From: Mesorhizobium australicum
Lineage (GTDB): Bacteria; Pseudomonadota; Alphaproteobacteria; Rhizobiales; Rhizobiaceae
NCBI RefSeq assembly: GCF_900177325.1
Contig: NZ_FXBL01000004.1
Location: 1,612,001-1,676,000 of the forward strand
Length of the DNA: 64,000 nucleotides
Reading direction: 5' to 3'
This document shows, piece after piece, positions 9,185 through 19,721 of this stretch. The notes beneath the pieces are model-generated. The model did no database searches. It was not told where the DNA came from and was given only the letters and a program-made list of their open reading frames with translations. The first letter of the stretch is position 1; each line of letters opens with the position of its first letter. The translations under genes were made by a program, and so were the position numbers.

Positions 9185-9607
9185 TCAGGCCTTCTTGGCG
9201 AGAAGGTCGCGGATCTCCGTGAGGAGCTGCACGTCTGCGGGGGCAGCGGCCACTTCGACCGGCTTCTCCTTCTCGAGGCGCCTGCGCAGGTTGTTCAGCA
9301 GCTTGACCATGATGAAGATGATCCACGCCAGGATCAGGAAGTTGATCACGACGGTCAGGAAGCTGCCATAGGCGAACACCGCGCCCTGCTTGCGTGCCTC
9401 CTCCAGCGAGGTGGCGGTGACCGACGACGACAGAGGGAGGAAATAGTTGGAGAAGTCGAAGCCGCCGAAGATCGCGCCCACGATCGGCATGATGATGTCG
9501 CTCACGAGTGACGAGACGATCAGACCGAACGCACCGCCGATGATGACGCCAACGGCAAGGTCCATGACGTTGCCCTTCGAGATAAACTCCTGGAATTCCT
9601 TCAGCAT
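9185..9607 (-). CDS. mscL: Large-conductance mechanosensitive channel
   Basis: MscL is a homopentameric inner-membrane channel that opens under turgor stress to release solutes. The 140-residue product carries the family pattern at the N-terminus: [20 protein letters not shown], then [16 protein letters not shown] in the pore-lining first helix. The second helix (about 72-98) contains [16 protein letters not shown], and a charged C-terminal bundle ends [23 protein letters not shown] ribosome site decides this start over a longer in-frame extension. It is divergent from the sensor kinase gene. The 213 bp between them show no gene. Confidence 0.95.
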   Translation of the reverse strand: MLKEFQEFISKGNVMDLAVGVIIGGAFGLIVSSLVSDIIMPIVGAIFGGFDFSNYFLPLSSSVTATSLEEARKQGAVFAYGSFLTVVINFLILAWIIFIMVKLLNNLRRRLEKEKPVEVAAAPADVQLLTEIRDLLAKKA

Positions 9608-9804
9608 CTGGTCCCTCCGAAATGCGGGGTTGCACAGGCCGGCCGCAATCCATTGGCAGCCCGATCGCGTGACCATAGCGGATTCCGTTCCGGCAGACAG
9701 TGCAAAATTCGCGGCGTAGCCGCCGCTGAAGGGAACTTTTCCCGCGACTTACGTCGCCCTTGATCGCCCGCCACAAGACGCGCAATGGTTCTGCCACGCC
9801 GGCC

Positions 9805-9811
9805 AAGGAGG
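9805..9811 (+). promoter_or_regulatory. Ribosome-binding site fixing a GTG start
   Basis: AAGGAGG lies 9 bases before the GTG at 9821 and supports GTG as the start of the hybrid sensor kinase gene. Confidence 0.75.
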
Positions 9812-9820
9812 AAATAGGGC

Positions 9821-12800
9821 GTGCAGGGCTGGGTCATCGTCATCATCGCGATCGCCTACGTCACGCTGCTGTTCGGCGTGGCGAGCCTCGGCGATCGCCG
9901 CGCGGCCCTGCTCGGCTCGGGCCACTCGCGCCCGTATATCTATGCTGCGAGCCTTGCGATCTACTGCACCTCCTGGACCTTCTTCGGCTCTGTCGGCCTC
10001 GCCTCCGAGCGCGGTCTCGAATATCTGGCGATCTATATCGGCCCGGCGCTGGTCTTCATCTTCGGCTTCCCGCTGCTGCGCCGGGTGATCCGTCTCGCCA
10101 AGACCGAGAAGATCACCTCCGTCGCCGACTTCCTCGCAGCCCGCTACGGCAAGAGCTTCGCCGTCGCCTCGATCGCCACCATCATCGCCACCGTCGGCGC
10201 CATCCCCTACATCGCCCTCCAGCTCAAGGCGATCTCGGGGTCGGTCAGCCTGATGGTCGAGCACTACAACGGCGCGGCTCCGGCCCTGGATTTCTTCATC
10301 GGCGACGTGTCGCTCGCCGTCGCCTTCCTGCTGGCCGTGTTCGCCGTGCTGTTCGGCACGCGCCACGCCGACGCGACCGAGCATCAGGACGGGCTCGTGC
10401 TCGCGGTGGCGGTGGAATCGATCGTCAAGCTTGCCGCCTTCCTGGTGATCGGCCTTGCAATCACCTTCTTCTTCCTCGGCGGTCTTGACGGTTTCATCGC
10501 GGCCACCTCGGCGAATGCGGAGGTGACCCAGGCGGCGAACTACCAGACATCGCCATCCACCTGGATCGTGATGACGGTGCTGAGCGGCTTCGCGATCCTG
10601 CTCCTGCCGCGCCAGTTCTACGTCACCATCGTCGAAAACCGCAGCGAGGGCGAGCTGCGCACGGCGACATGGCTCTTTCCGCTCTATCTGGTGGTGATCA
10701 ACCTGTTCGTCCTGCCGATCGCGTTTGCCGGCCTGACGCTCGTGGGCCACGAAACCTCGGCGGACCTCTATGTTCTGTCCGTGCCGCTGCTCGCGGGCCA
10801 CGACCTGCTTGCGCTCGCCGCCTTCATCGGTGGCCTGTCGGCGGCCACCGCGATGGTGATCGTCGAGAGCGTCGCGCTCGCCATCATGATCTCCAACGAT
10901 CTGGTCATCCCGATCTTCGCCCGCGGCATGCTGCGCCCGACCGAGCGCCGGCGCGAGGACCTCTCGACGGTGATCCTCAACATCCGTCGCGCTGCGATCT
11001 TCATCGTCCTGTTCGTGGCCTTCCTCTACTACCGCGAGGCGACGACAAACACGCGGCTGGCCTCGATCGGGCTGATGTCCTTTGCTGCGATTGCCCAGTT
11101 CGCGCCGGCCTTCGTGGGCGGGCTGGTGTGGCGCGGCGCCAATGCGCGCGGCGCCATCCTCGGTATGACGGCGGGTTTTGCCGTCTGGACCTACACGCTG
11201 CTCGTCCCGTCTTTGCTTCCACCCGACACCGACTTCGTCGCGCACGGCCTGTTCGGGATCGCCGCGCTGCGGCCGCAGGCGCTGATCGGCACGGTCGCCG
11301 AGCCGCTGAACCACGGTGTGCTGTGGAGCCTCGCCATCAACACGCTCTTCTTCGTGCTGGGATCGCTGTCGCGCGCCTCGAAGCCGCTGGAACGCATCCA
11401 GGCCGCGCTCTTCGTGCCGCGCGACCAGAACCCGATGCCGAGCCTGCGCCGCTTCCGCACCGCGGTCACCGCCAACGACCTGCGCGAGACGATTTCACGC
11501 TATCTCGGCGTCGAGCGGACGGAGCGCTCGTTCGAGACCTTCGAGAAACAGTCGGGCGCCCGCATCGTCGGGTCGGAGCCCGCGAACACGGCGCTGATCC
11601 GCTATTCCGAACAGTTGCTCACCAGCGCGGTCGGTTCGTCGTCGGCCCGGCTGATCCTGTCGCTGCTGTTCCAGCGCAACGACAAATCCTCGCGCGACGC
11701 GTTCCGCCTGCTGGACGACGCGTCGGAAGCCCTCCAGCAGAACCGCGACCTGCTGCAGATCGCGCTCGACCAGATGGCGCAGGGCATCACCGTGTTCGAC
11801 CGCGATTTCCGGCTGACCTGCTGGAACCGCCAGTATCGCGTCCTGTTCGACCTGCCGGAGGAACTGGGGCAGGTAGGCGTCTCGCTCAGCCAGATCCTCG
11901 ACCTGCTCGTCCAGCGCGGCGACCTGGAACCCAGCGCGGAGACGACCATTCTCGACCGCCTGTCGACCTATGACCAGCCCTGGCAGCTGGAGCTCAGGAC
12001 CAGCGGCCGGATCGTGGAGCTGCGCTCGAACCCGATGCCTGACGGCGGCATGGTGGCGACCTATGCCGACATCACCGCGCGGGTGCATGCCGACAAGGCG
12101 CTGAAGGTCGCGAATGAGTCGCTCGAACAGCGCGTCGCCAGCCGTACGGCGGAACTCACCCGCGTCAACAGGGAGCTGGCCGAGGCGCAGATGCTGGCCG
12201 AGGAGGCCAATCTCGGCAAGACCCGCTTCCTCGCGGCCGTCGGCCACGACATCCTCCAGCCGCTCAACGCCGCGAGGCTCTACTGCGCTTCGCTGATCGA
12301 GCGCACGCGCAAGGGCTCGGAGCGGGAGGCGGCCGCCAACATCGATTCCGCCCTCGATTCCGTCGAGGCGATCCTGGGCGCAGTGCTCGACATTTCGAGG
12401 CTCGATGCGGGCGCGATGAAGCCGCAAGCGACCGTGTTCCGCCTCGACGGCCTGCTGCGCCAGATCGGAACCGACTTCCAGCCGCTCGCGCGGGAGAAGA
12501 ACCTCAGCCTGCGCATCGTGCCGTCCAGCATCGCGGTGATGACCGACCGCAACCTGTTCCGGCGCCTGCTGCAGAATCTCGTCTCCAACGCGATCAAATA
12601 TACCCGCTCCGGCAGCGTGCTGGTCGGCGCGCGCCGCCGCGGCTCGCTGGTCGAGATACAGGTGGTCGACACCGGCATCGGCATTCCGGCGGACAAGCTG
12701 AACAGCGTTTTCCAGGAGTTCCTGCGGCTGGACGAAGGGGCGAGGGAGGCGCAGGGGCTTGGCCTCGGCCTGTCGATTGTCGACCGCATTGCTCGCGTGT

Positions 12801-13315
12801 TGCGCCTGGAACTGAGGCTCGGTTCGACCGAGAAGGGCACGACCTTCTCCGTGCTCCTGCCGATTTCGGCCGCGCAGGAACTTCCGGTCCTGGAGCGCGG
12901 CCGAGTCGAGCGGCAGGGGGCCTTCTCGGTCGACGGCATGACCGTCTATTGCATCGACAACGACGAACGGATCCTGGAAGGGATGCGCCAGCTTCTCGAA
13001 GGCTGGGGATGCCGCGCCGTGCCGATCTCGGGCAGTGCCGCGCTCGACGCCATGGATGCGAAGGAACTGCCGCGGCCGGACATCGTGTTCGCCGACTACC
13101 ATCTCGACGACGAGACGGGTTTCGACCTGATCGCCGCCCTGCGCCTGCGCTTCGGTGAGGAGGTGCCGGCGGTTCTCGTGACGGCCGATCGGTCGGCGGA
13201 TGTGCGCCAGAAGGCTGCCAACCTCGACATCCCTATCCTCAACAAGCCGGTGAAGCCGGCCGGCCTGCGTTCGATGCTCGCCCGGTATCAGCGCACGGCC
13301 GCGGCCGCTGAATAG
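9821..13315 (+). CDS. SLC5-STAC hybrid sensor histidine kinase/response regulator (CrbS/MxtR type)
   Basis: The 1164-residue protein combines a transporter and a sensor. Residues 1 to about 520 form a sodium/solute symporter (SSS/SLC5) domain with about 13 membrane helices. A STAC domain follows (about 550-640). Then come a PAS domain (about 660-770), a coiled coil, and a HisKA domain with the phospho-acceptor in GHDILQPLNAAR (His809). The HATPase domain has NLVSNAIKYT, DTGIGIP and GLGLGLS boxes, and a C-terminal receiver carries Asp1092 in FADYHLDD. This order matches CrbS/MxtR-type kinases, whose partner regulator controls acetyl-CoA synthetase and acetate use in Vibrio and Pseudomonas. The ligand here is unknown. 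Its stop lies one base from that of the convergent LuxR-type regulator, its likely partner. Confidence 0.93.
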   Translation: MQGWVIVIIAIAYVTLLFGVASLGDRRAALLGSGHSRPYIYAASLAIYCTSWTFFGSVGLASERGLEYLAIYIGPALVFIFGFPLLRRVIRLAKTEKITSVADFLAARYGKSFAVASIATIIATVGAIPYIALQLKAISGSVSLMVEHYNGAAPALDFFIGDVSLAVAFLLAVFAVLFGTRHADATEHQDGLVLAVAVESIVKLAAFLVIGLAITFFFLGGLDGFIAATSANAEVTQAANYQTSPSTWIVMTVLSGFAILLLPRQFYVTIVENRSEGELRTATWLFPLYLVVINLFVLPIAFAGLTLVGHETSADLYVLSVPLLAGHDLLALAAFIGGLSAATAMVIVESVALAIMISNDLVIPIFARGMLRPTERRREDLSTVILNIRRAAIFIVLFVAFLYYREATTNTRLASIGLMSFAAIAQFAPAFVGGLVWRGANARGAILGMTAGFAVWTYTLLVPSLLPPDTDFVAHGLFGIAALRPQALIGTVAEPLNHGVLWSLAINTLFFVLGSLSRASKPLERIQAALFVPRDQNPMPSLRRFRTAVTANDLRETISRYLGVERTERSFETFEKQSGARIVGSEPANTALIRYSEQLLTSAVGSSSARLILSLLFQRNDKSSRDAFRLLDDASEALQQNRDLLQIALDQMAQGITVFDRDFRLTCWNRQYRVLFDLPEELGQVGVSLSQILDLLVQRGDLEPSAETTILDRLSTYDQPWQLELRTSGRIVELRSNPMPDGGMVATYADITARVHADKALKVANESLEQRVASRTAELTRVNRELAEAQMLAEEANLGKTRFLAAVGHDILQPLNAARLYCASLIERTRKGSEREAAANIDSALDSVEAILGAVLDISRLDAGAMKPQATVFRLDGLLRQIGTDFQPLAREKNLSLRIVPSSIAVMTDRNLFRRLLQNLVSNAIKYTRSGSVLVGARRRGSLVEIQVVDTGIGIPADKLNSVFQEFLRLDEGAREAQGLGLGLSIVDRIARVLRLELRLGSTEKGTTFSVLLPISAAQELPVLERGRVERQGAFSVDGMTVYCIDNDERILEGMRQLLEGWGCRAVPISGSAALDAMDAKELPRPDIVFADYHLDDETGFDLIAALRLRFGEEVPAVLVTADRSADVRQKAANLDIPILNKPVKPAGLRSMLARYQRTAAAAE

Positions 13316-13316
13316 G

Positions 13317-13973
13317 TCAGGCGGTGGGCAGCGGCTCGGAGCCGATCTTGGAAAGCTGGATCACGGCCTGGGTGCGGCTGTCGACGCCGAGCTTCTGCAG
13401 CACGGCGGACACATGCGCCTTGATCGTCGCTTCGGACACGCCAAGCTCGTAGGCGATCTGCTTGTTGAGCAGACCTTCCGCCAGCATCGACAGGACGCGC
13501 GACTGCTGCGGCGTCAGCGACTGCAGCCGCTGGATCAGGTCGGAAATCTCGGGATCCGCCTCGACGCCGAGGTCGATGTCTTCCGGCGACCAGATCCCGC
13601 CGGCGAGCACGGTCGAGATGGCCGTGCGGATATGCTCCATGCTGGACGACTTCGAGATGAAGCCGGACGCGCCGAGGCTGAGCGCGCGGCGTATCGTCTC
13701 CGGGTCGTCATGCGCCGACACGATGACGACCGGCACGCCGGCCTGGATACCGCGCAGCGCGACAAGGCCGGACAAGCCGCTGACGCCGGGCATGGCGAGG
13801 TCGAGCAGAATGAGGTCGAGATCGTCGTTGGCCGCCACGATCGCCCGCGCGGTCTCGAAGTCGCCCGCCTCAAGTATTTCCGGATCGCCGCCGATCCCGG
13901 CCAGCGCCTGCTTCAGCGCGCCGCGAAACAGCGGATGATCGTCGGCGATCATGAACCTGACGCCTGTTGCCAC
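13317..13973 (-). CDS. LuxR/NarL-type response regulator (CrbR/ErdR type)
   Basis: The product has 218 residues from a GTG start. The receiver domain has the acidic pair ADD (10-12), the phospho-acceptor Asp58 in ILLDLAMPG, the VSAH switch region and the Lys in FISKSS. A LuxR helix-turn-helix closes the protein (LTPQQSRVLSMLAEGLLNKQIAYELGVSEATIKAHV). The start was chosen from the GGAGGAA ribosome site; a longer frame upstream has no such site. Pairing with an SLC5-STAC kinase is the standard CrbS/CrbR arrangement, except that here the genes are convergent with one base between stops. Likely targets are acetate or carboxylate-use genes, by analogy. Confidence 0.92.
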   Translation of the reverse strand: MATGVRFMIADDHPLFRGALKQALAGIGGDPEILEAGDFETARAIVAANDDLDLILLDLAMPGVSGLSGLVALRGIQAGVPVVIVSAHDDPETIRRALSLGASGFISKSSSMEHIRTAISTVLAGGIWSPEDIDLGVEADPEISDLIQRLQSLTPQQSRVLSMLAEGLLNKQIAYELGVSEATIKAHVSAVLQKLGVDSRTQAVIQLSKIGSEPLPTA

Positions 13974-13976
13974 CCG

Positions 13977-13983
13977 TTCCTCC
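13977..13983 (-). promoter_or_regulatory. Ribosome-binding site fixing a GTG start
   Basis: GGAGGAA on the minus strand lies 3 bases before the GTG at 13973. It decides the short start of the response regulator. Confidence 0.7.
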
Positions 13984-14096
13984 CGAATATCCGACGGTCT
14001 GTTGCCAGCGGTTTGAATCAGGACTTTAGGCGCTCGGCAAAGCATTTCAAGCGCCGCATCGCCGCGAGGGACGGAGTTTTCCGGCGATCTTGGCGT

Positions 14097-15686
14097 CTAG
14101 CCCCGATGTTGCTCGGCCATCCGCGACAATTCCTGCCGATGCCGGTACATCGCCTTCAGCATCGCGTCGTCGCGGTCGAAAGCGGCGCGGACGGTCGGAT
14201 TGGGCATCCGGCGTCGCTCAGGCTGCCTCATGGCCTGACATGCCGCTGCGAGGTCGGGATGGATGCCTGCCGCCGCCGCTCCGGCCATCGCCGTGCCGAG
14301 CAGCACGGCGTCTTCCGCTTCCGTCTCCGCCACCTCCACGCCGGTCGCGTCGGCATAGAGTTCCATCAGAAGCGGATTGCGCGTGTGTCCGCCGGTGACG
14401 TGCAGGGATTCGATGCTGTAGCCGTGCGCGTTCATGTGCTCGAGGATTTGCCGCACGCCAAGCGCGATGGCTACCGCCGTGCGCCAGTAGAGCCGGCACA
14501 GCCCGTCGAAGGATGCATCGAGCGTCAGGCCGCTGATTGCGCCGGTCGCATGCGGGTCGGCGAAGGGGGAGCGGTTGCCGTGGAAGTCCGGCAGCACGTG
14601 CAGGTCCGGCGCCAGATGCGGTTCGCGCGCGCGCAGTTCGGCGATCCTGGCGATGATGCGTGCATGTGCCTGAGCATCGGGTTCGCCGCCCTTGCCATGC
14701 AGCCGGATGATATGATCGAGCAGCGCGCCCGTCGCGGACTGGCCGCCTTCGGATTGCCAGAGCCCGGGCAGGGCGGTGCCGAAATAGGGGCCCCAGATGC
14801 CGGGCACCATGCGCGCATCTCCGGCAAACGCCATCACGCAGCTCGACGTGCCGGCGATCAGCGCCAGATGCCGGTCGGCGGCCTCGGAGGCATGCGCGCC
14901 GATCACGCCGAGCGAGCCGGCGAAGGCGTCGATCATTCCGGGACTGACGAGGCAGGACGGCGACAGGCCAAGTTCTCCGGCAGCGGCCGGCGTCACCGTG
15001 CCGATGGCGCTCCCGACAGCACTGGCTTCGTCCGGCAGGCCACCCCGAACGAGCATATCGCCGAGGCCGACCCTGTCGAAGAAATCGCGCCGCCAGCCGC
15101 CCTCATGCGCGAGATAAGTCCATTTCGTCGTCAGCGTGCATTGCGAGCGCGCCGTCGTTCCCGTCGCCTTCCAGGTGAGGAAATCGGCGAGGTCGAAGAA
15201 ATGCCCGGCCGCCGCCCAGGTCGCCGGTGCGTTCCGCTTCAGCCACATCAGCTTCGGCGTCTGCATTTCCGGCGACATCACGCCGCCGATATGGGCGAGC
15301 ACCGGATGACCGGTGGCGGTGCATTCGTCCGCCTCGGCGAGCGCCCGGTGGTCGAGCCAGACGATCGTGTCCCAGCGGCTCTCGCCACCTGCCGACACGG
15401 AGAGTTGGCGCCCGTCCCTCCCGCGCACCACCAGCGAGCACGTCGCGTCGAAGGCGATCGCGCCGATGTCGTCGGGCCGGGCCTCCGACTTCGACCTGGC
15501 GGACTGCACAGCGCGGCAGACGGCGCGCCAGATGTCCTCGGAATCGTGCTCCGCCTGGTTTGCCGACGGACGGTTCATCGCGATCGGATGCTCGCCCCGG
15601 CCGAGCTGACGGCCGGCGGCGTCGAAGATGCCGGCGCGGGCGCTGCCGGTTCCGACATCGACGGCACAGATCAGCCGGCGCGCCAC
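14097..15686 (-). CDS. FGGY-family carbohydrate kinase, D-ribulokinase type
   Basis: FGGY kinases phosphorylate sugars or polyols in the cytoplasm. The 529-residue product starts with the phosphate loop AVDVGTGSARAGIFD. It carries FDATCSLVV, WLDHRA and GGVMSPEMQTPKLMWLK, which recall the FGGY/D-ribulokinase subgroup rather than xylulokinase or glycerol kinase. The C-terminal ATP-binding motif is HVTGGHTRNPLLMELYAD. It uses a GTG start 2 bp after the stop of the HAD gene and is the last gene of the polyol operon. A ribulokinase here suggests that the operon also handles a pentitol such as ribitol, or another ketose. Exact substrate is inferred. Confidence 0.88.
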   Translation of the reverse strand: MARRLICAVDVGTGSARAGIFDAAGRQLGRGEHPIAMNRPSANQAEHDSEDIWRAVCRAVQSARSKSEARPDDIGAIAFDATCSLVVRGRDGRQLSVSAGGESRWDTIVWLDHRALAEADECTATGHPVLAHIGGVMSPEMQTPKLMWLKRNAPATWAAAGHFFDLADFLTWKATGTTARSQCTLTTKWTYLAHEGGWRRDFFDRVGLGDMLVRGGLPDEASAVGSAIGTVTPAAAGELGLSPSCLVSPGMIDAFAGSLGVIGAHASEAADRHLALIAGTSSCVMAFAGDARMVPGIWGPYFGTALPGLWQSEGGQSATGALLDHIIRLHGKGGEPDAQAHARIIARIAELRAREPHLAPDLHVLPDFHGNRSPFADPHATGAISGLTLDASFDGLCRLYWRTAVAIALGVRQILEHMNAHGYSIESLHVTGGHTRNPLLMELYADATGVEVAETEAEDAVLLGTAMAGAAAAGIHPDLAAACQAMRQPERRRMPNPTVRAAFDRDDAMLKAMYRHRQELSRMAEQHRG

Positions 15687-15688
15687 GG

Positions 15689-16369
15689 TCAGGTCGCCGG
15701 CGTGCCCGGAAGGATCAGGTCGGGAAGAAGGCGCATGTCGTCGAAGATCGCATCCGGTGCGAGCGCCTCGACTGCCGCGCGGAGCCCGCTCGGCGCGGCA
15801 TGTGTTCCTCCCGTGAAGGCGAGCACGCGCATTCCGGCGCTCTTGGCCGCCTGGATGCCGGCCGGACTGTCCTCGACCACGACGCAGTCCCGCGGCTGCG
15901 TGCCCATCTCGCGCGCCGCATGCAGGAAGAGGTCGGGCGCCGGCTTGCCGTGCTTCACCATGGTGGAACTGTATATGTGCGGCTCAAGGCTTTCCAGTAG
16001 GCCCGTCAGCGACAGCGAGAGTCGTATTCTCTCGGGCTTCGACGAAGAGGCCACGCAGCGCGGCCCGGAAATGCGCGCCAGCGCATCGGCGATGTGCGGG
16101 ATCGGCTTCAGGTCGCGGCGAAAGCGGTCGTTCAGCCGCCCGCGAAGCACGTCCAGATGCGCGTCGGTGACCTGAAGCCCGAAATCGTCATGCATGATCG
16201 ACACGATGGTCGCCATCGAGCGGCCGAGGAAGCGCGTATAGGCGAGGTCCTTGGCGAGCGGCGCGCCGAGCTCGACGAAATAGTTCGTCAGCACGTCGAT
16301 CGAGAGCGGCTCGCTGTCGACCAGCACGCCGTCGCAATCGAAGATGACAAGACCGGGGCGAATACTCAT
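15689..16369 (-). CDS. HAD-family phosphatase (subfamily IA, beta-phosphoglucomutase-like)
   Basis: The 226-residue product has the HAD nucleophile motif FDCDGVLVDSEP (Asp11 and Asp13), a cap domain after it, the Ser of motif II in VASSSKP, a Lys in KHGKPAPDLF, and the acidic motif VVVEDSPAGIQAA. These are features of small-molecule phosphatases and mutases that act on sugar phosphates. Its place between mannitol dehydrogenase and a pentulose kinase suggests that it removes phosphate from a sugar phosphate made in the pathway, or detoxifies a side product. The specific substrate is unknown. It starts 69 bp after the mtlK stop. Confidence 0.88.
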   Translation of the reverse strand: MSIRPGLVIFDCDGVLVDSEPLSIDVLTNYFVELGAPLAKDLAYTRFLGRSMATIVSIMHDDFGLQVTDAHLDVLRGRLNDRFRRDLKPIPHIADALARISGPRCVASSSKPERIRLSLSLTGLLESLEPHIYSSTMVKHGKPAPDLFLHAAREMGTQPRDCVVVEDSPAGIQAAKSAGMRVLAFTGGTHAAPSGLRAAVEALAPDAIFDDMRLLPDLILPGTPAT

Positions 16370-16438
16370 GCAACCATCCGTCGCGACCGGGGCTGCCGCC
16401 TCCTTGACCCGGCCCGTTTCATTGCGGCACCGCCTTCT

Positions 16439-17911
16439 CTACGATCCGAGATAGCGGCGCAAGGTCGCCTCCGTGCCGTCGGTCCACAGATGGCGCAGCC
16501 ATTCGGCGAAGCTCGCTCGAAAGGCGGGCGCCTCACCGACGGCGCCGTAGACGTCATCCATCGACAGCCAGGCCGACGGCTCCGACCTCGCGGCGTGCGA
16601 GACCACCTGCAACCGGTCCCAGCCCGGATCGTTCGGCGCAATCTCGCGGCCGGAATCGCTGACGCCGTAGCAGTAGCGGCACCAGAGTGCCGATTCGAGC
16701 GCGAGGCCCGACACGCCTTCGCCGCGCGCCAGCCGGTCCGTGATGCTCGGCACGATGAATTTTGGCTGGCGGTTCGACCCGTCAAGGCAGAGCCGCCGCA
16801 CCGTGTCGCCGATCTTCGGATTGGCGAAACGCTCTTCGATCAGGGCGTAGTAATCCTCGAGGCTGGTGTCGGGAACGGGCGGCAGCACGGGAATGATCTC
16901 CTCGCGCTCGACCTTGCGCAGGAAGCCAAGCACCAGCGGATGCGCCATCGCCTCGTGCACGAACTCGATGTCCATCAGCCCGGCGGGATAGGCGATGACC
17001 GCATGGCCGCCATTGAGGATGCGGATCTTCATGTGTTCGTAGGGCGTCACGTCCGGCACGAACTGGACGCCGACCTTCTCCAGCGCCGGCCGGCCGGCGG
17101 GGAAGTTGTCCTCCAGCACCCATTGCCGGAAGGTCTCGCAGAACACCGGCCATTCGTCCTCGACGCCGAACTGGTCTGCGGCGATGCGGCGCTCGCGCTC
17201 GCCGGTCGCGGGCGTGATCCGGTCCACCATCCCGTTCGGGAAGGCGATCTCGTTGCGTATCCAGCCGGCAAGGGTTGGGTCGGAGAGCTTCGCCAGACCC
17301 ACCACGGCGTTGCGCGTCACCACTCCGTTGTGGGGGATGTTGTCGCAGGACATGACGGTGAAGGGCTGAACGCCGCTCGCCCGGCGCAGCTTCAGACCGG
17401 CTACGATCAGGCCGAACACAGTCTTCGGTGCGTCCGGGCGCGCGCCATCGGCCACGATCGCGGGATGCGTGGCGTTGAATGCTCCGGTCGCCGGGTCGAT
17501 GAAATAGCCGCCCTCGGTGATGGTCAGCGAGACGATGCGGATTGCCGGATCCGCGAGCCTTGCGATGATCGTCGCGGCATCGCCGGGCTTCAGGTAGTCG
17601 ACCATCGCGCCGGTGACCCGTGCCGACATCCGTGTCGCGTCCTGTTCGACCACGGTGGTCAGCCAGTCCTGCCGCTCGAATTTCTCCCGCGCGGCGGCGT
17701 CCGCATCGAGCACGCCCGCGCCGACGATCGCCCAGTCATAGCCGGAGCCGAGATTGAACAGGTCGTCCAGATAGACCGCCTGGTGGGCGCGGTGGAAGTT
17801 GCCGACGCCGAAATGCAGGATGCCGCCGCTCAGCTGCGAGCGGTCGTAGCGCGGCACGGCGACGTTCTTCGGCAACCTGTGGAGGTTCTGGGCTGTGAGC
17901 TTGGTCGGCAT
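16439..17911 (-). CDS. mtlK: Mannitol dehydrogenase family protein (mannitol 2-dehydrogenase)
   Basis: This polyol-specific long-chain dehydrogenase oxidises mannitol, and often D-arabitol, to the ketose with NAD. The 490-residue length is usual. The N-terminal nucleotide-binding signature reads GGILHFGVGNFHRAHQ (about 30-45). The substrate-site motif SCDNIPHNG is near 210, and the catalytic Lys lies in MKIRILNGGH in the C-terminal domain. The start is 11 bp after the stop of smoS, within the smo operon. The product would be fructose or xylulose; the neighbouring kinase would phosphorylate a ketose. Confidence 0.93.
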   Translation of the reverse strand: MPTKLTAQNLHRLPKNVAVPRYDRSQLSGGILHFGVGNFHRAHQAVYLDDLFNLGSGYDWAIVGAGVLDADAAAREKFERQDWLTTVVEQDATRMSARVTGAMVDYLKPGDAATIIARLADPAIRIVSLTITEGGYFIDPATGAFNATHPAIVADGARPDAPKTVFGLIVAGLKLRRASGVQPFTVMSCDNIPHNGVVTRNAVVGLAKLSDPTLAGWIRNEIAFPNGMVDRITPATGERERRIAADQFGVEDEWPVFCETFRQWVLEDNFPAGRPALEKVGVQFVPDVTPYEHMKIRILNGGHAVIAYPAGLMDIEFVHEAMAHPLVLGFLRKVEREEIIPVLPPVPDTSLEDYYALIEERFANPKIGDTVRRLCLDGSNRQPKFIVPSITDRLARGEGVSGLALESALWCRYCYGVSDSGREIAPNDPGWDRLQVVSHAARSEPSAWLSMDDVYGAVGEAPAFRASFAEWLRHLWTDGTEATLRRYLGS

Positions 17912-17922
17912 TGTCGTGATCC

Positions 17923-18692
17923 TCAGCTCATCCAGTTGCCGCCGTCGACGTTGTAGGTCTGGGCGACGATGTAGTCGGCTTCCGCCGAAGCCAGGAAAAC
18001 GGCCATGCCGGTGAGGTCGGCGGCGGTGCCCATGCGCCCATAGGGCACGGCCTCGCCGACGAGCTTCTTCTTCTCGCCCGGCTTGCGGCCCTCATATTTC
18101 GCGAACAGCGAATCGACGTGGTCCCAATGCTCTCCGTCGACCACGCCGGGCGCGATCGCATTGACGTTGATGCCGTGCTTGATCAGGTCCAGTCCGGCCG
18201 ACTGAGTGAGCGAGATGATCGCGGCCTTGGTGGCGCAGTAGACGCCGACCAGCGCCTCGCCGCGCCGTCCGGCCTGGCTCGCCATGTTGATGATCCTGCC
18301 GCCGCGCCCGCGCGCGATCATCGACTTCGCCGCCGCCTGGAGCATGAACAACGCGCCCGCGACATTGACCGAGAACAGCCGGTCGTAGCTCGCGCGCGTG
18401 ATGTCCACGATCGGCGCGAGGTCGAAAAGCGCCGCATTGTTGATCAGGATGTCGATGCCACCAGTCCGGTCCTCGACCGCCTTGACCGCCGCATCGATGG
18501 AATCCTGTCGCGTCACGTCGAGTGAGACGGCATATGCCTTCGGTCCGATCTCGGCGGCGGTCGCTATCGCCGCATCGACGTTGACATCGCCGATCGCCAC
18601 CGTCGCGCCTTCGCGCACATAGGCCTCGGCGAAGGCGCGGCCGATGCCCCGCGCCGCTCCCGTGATGAGCGCCGACCTGCCTTCCAGACGCA

Positions 18693-18693
<1 letters not shown>
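17923..18693 (-). CDS. smoS: Sorbitol dehydrogenase, SDR family (L-iditol 2-dehydrogenase)
   Basis: SmoS oxidises sorbitol to fructose, and galactitol to tagatose, with NAD. The 256-residue product is a classical SDR: GAARGIGRAFAEA dinucleotide loop (12-24), NNAALF, the catalytic Ser in INMASQAG and YCATK with Tyr and Lys, then NAIAPGVVDGEHWDHVD, which is typical of the SmoS/galactitol dehydrogenase group. The start was set at MRLEGRSA, where the ATG overlaps the smoK stop by one base (TGATG), so coupled translation is likely. A longer in-frame extension exists but would run into smoK. Confidence 0.94.
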
Positions 18694-19691
<998 letters not shown>

Positions 19692-19721
19692 TTCAGTCCC
19701 TCCCGGAAATTATCGTGGGTG

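Noticed and set aside
9731..9756. GGAAC followed at about 15 bases by CGTC, similar to an EcfG/RpoE2 promoter.
   Set aside because: Spacing and the second element do not match the usual GGAAC-N16/17-CGTT form well enough.
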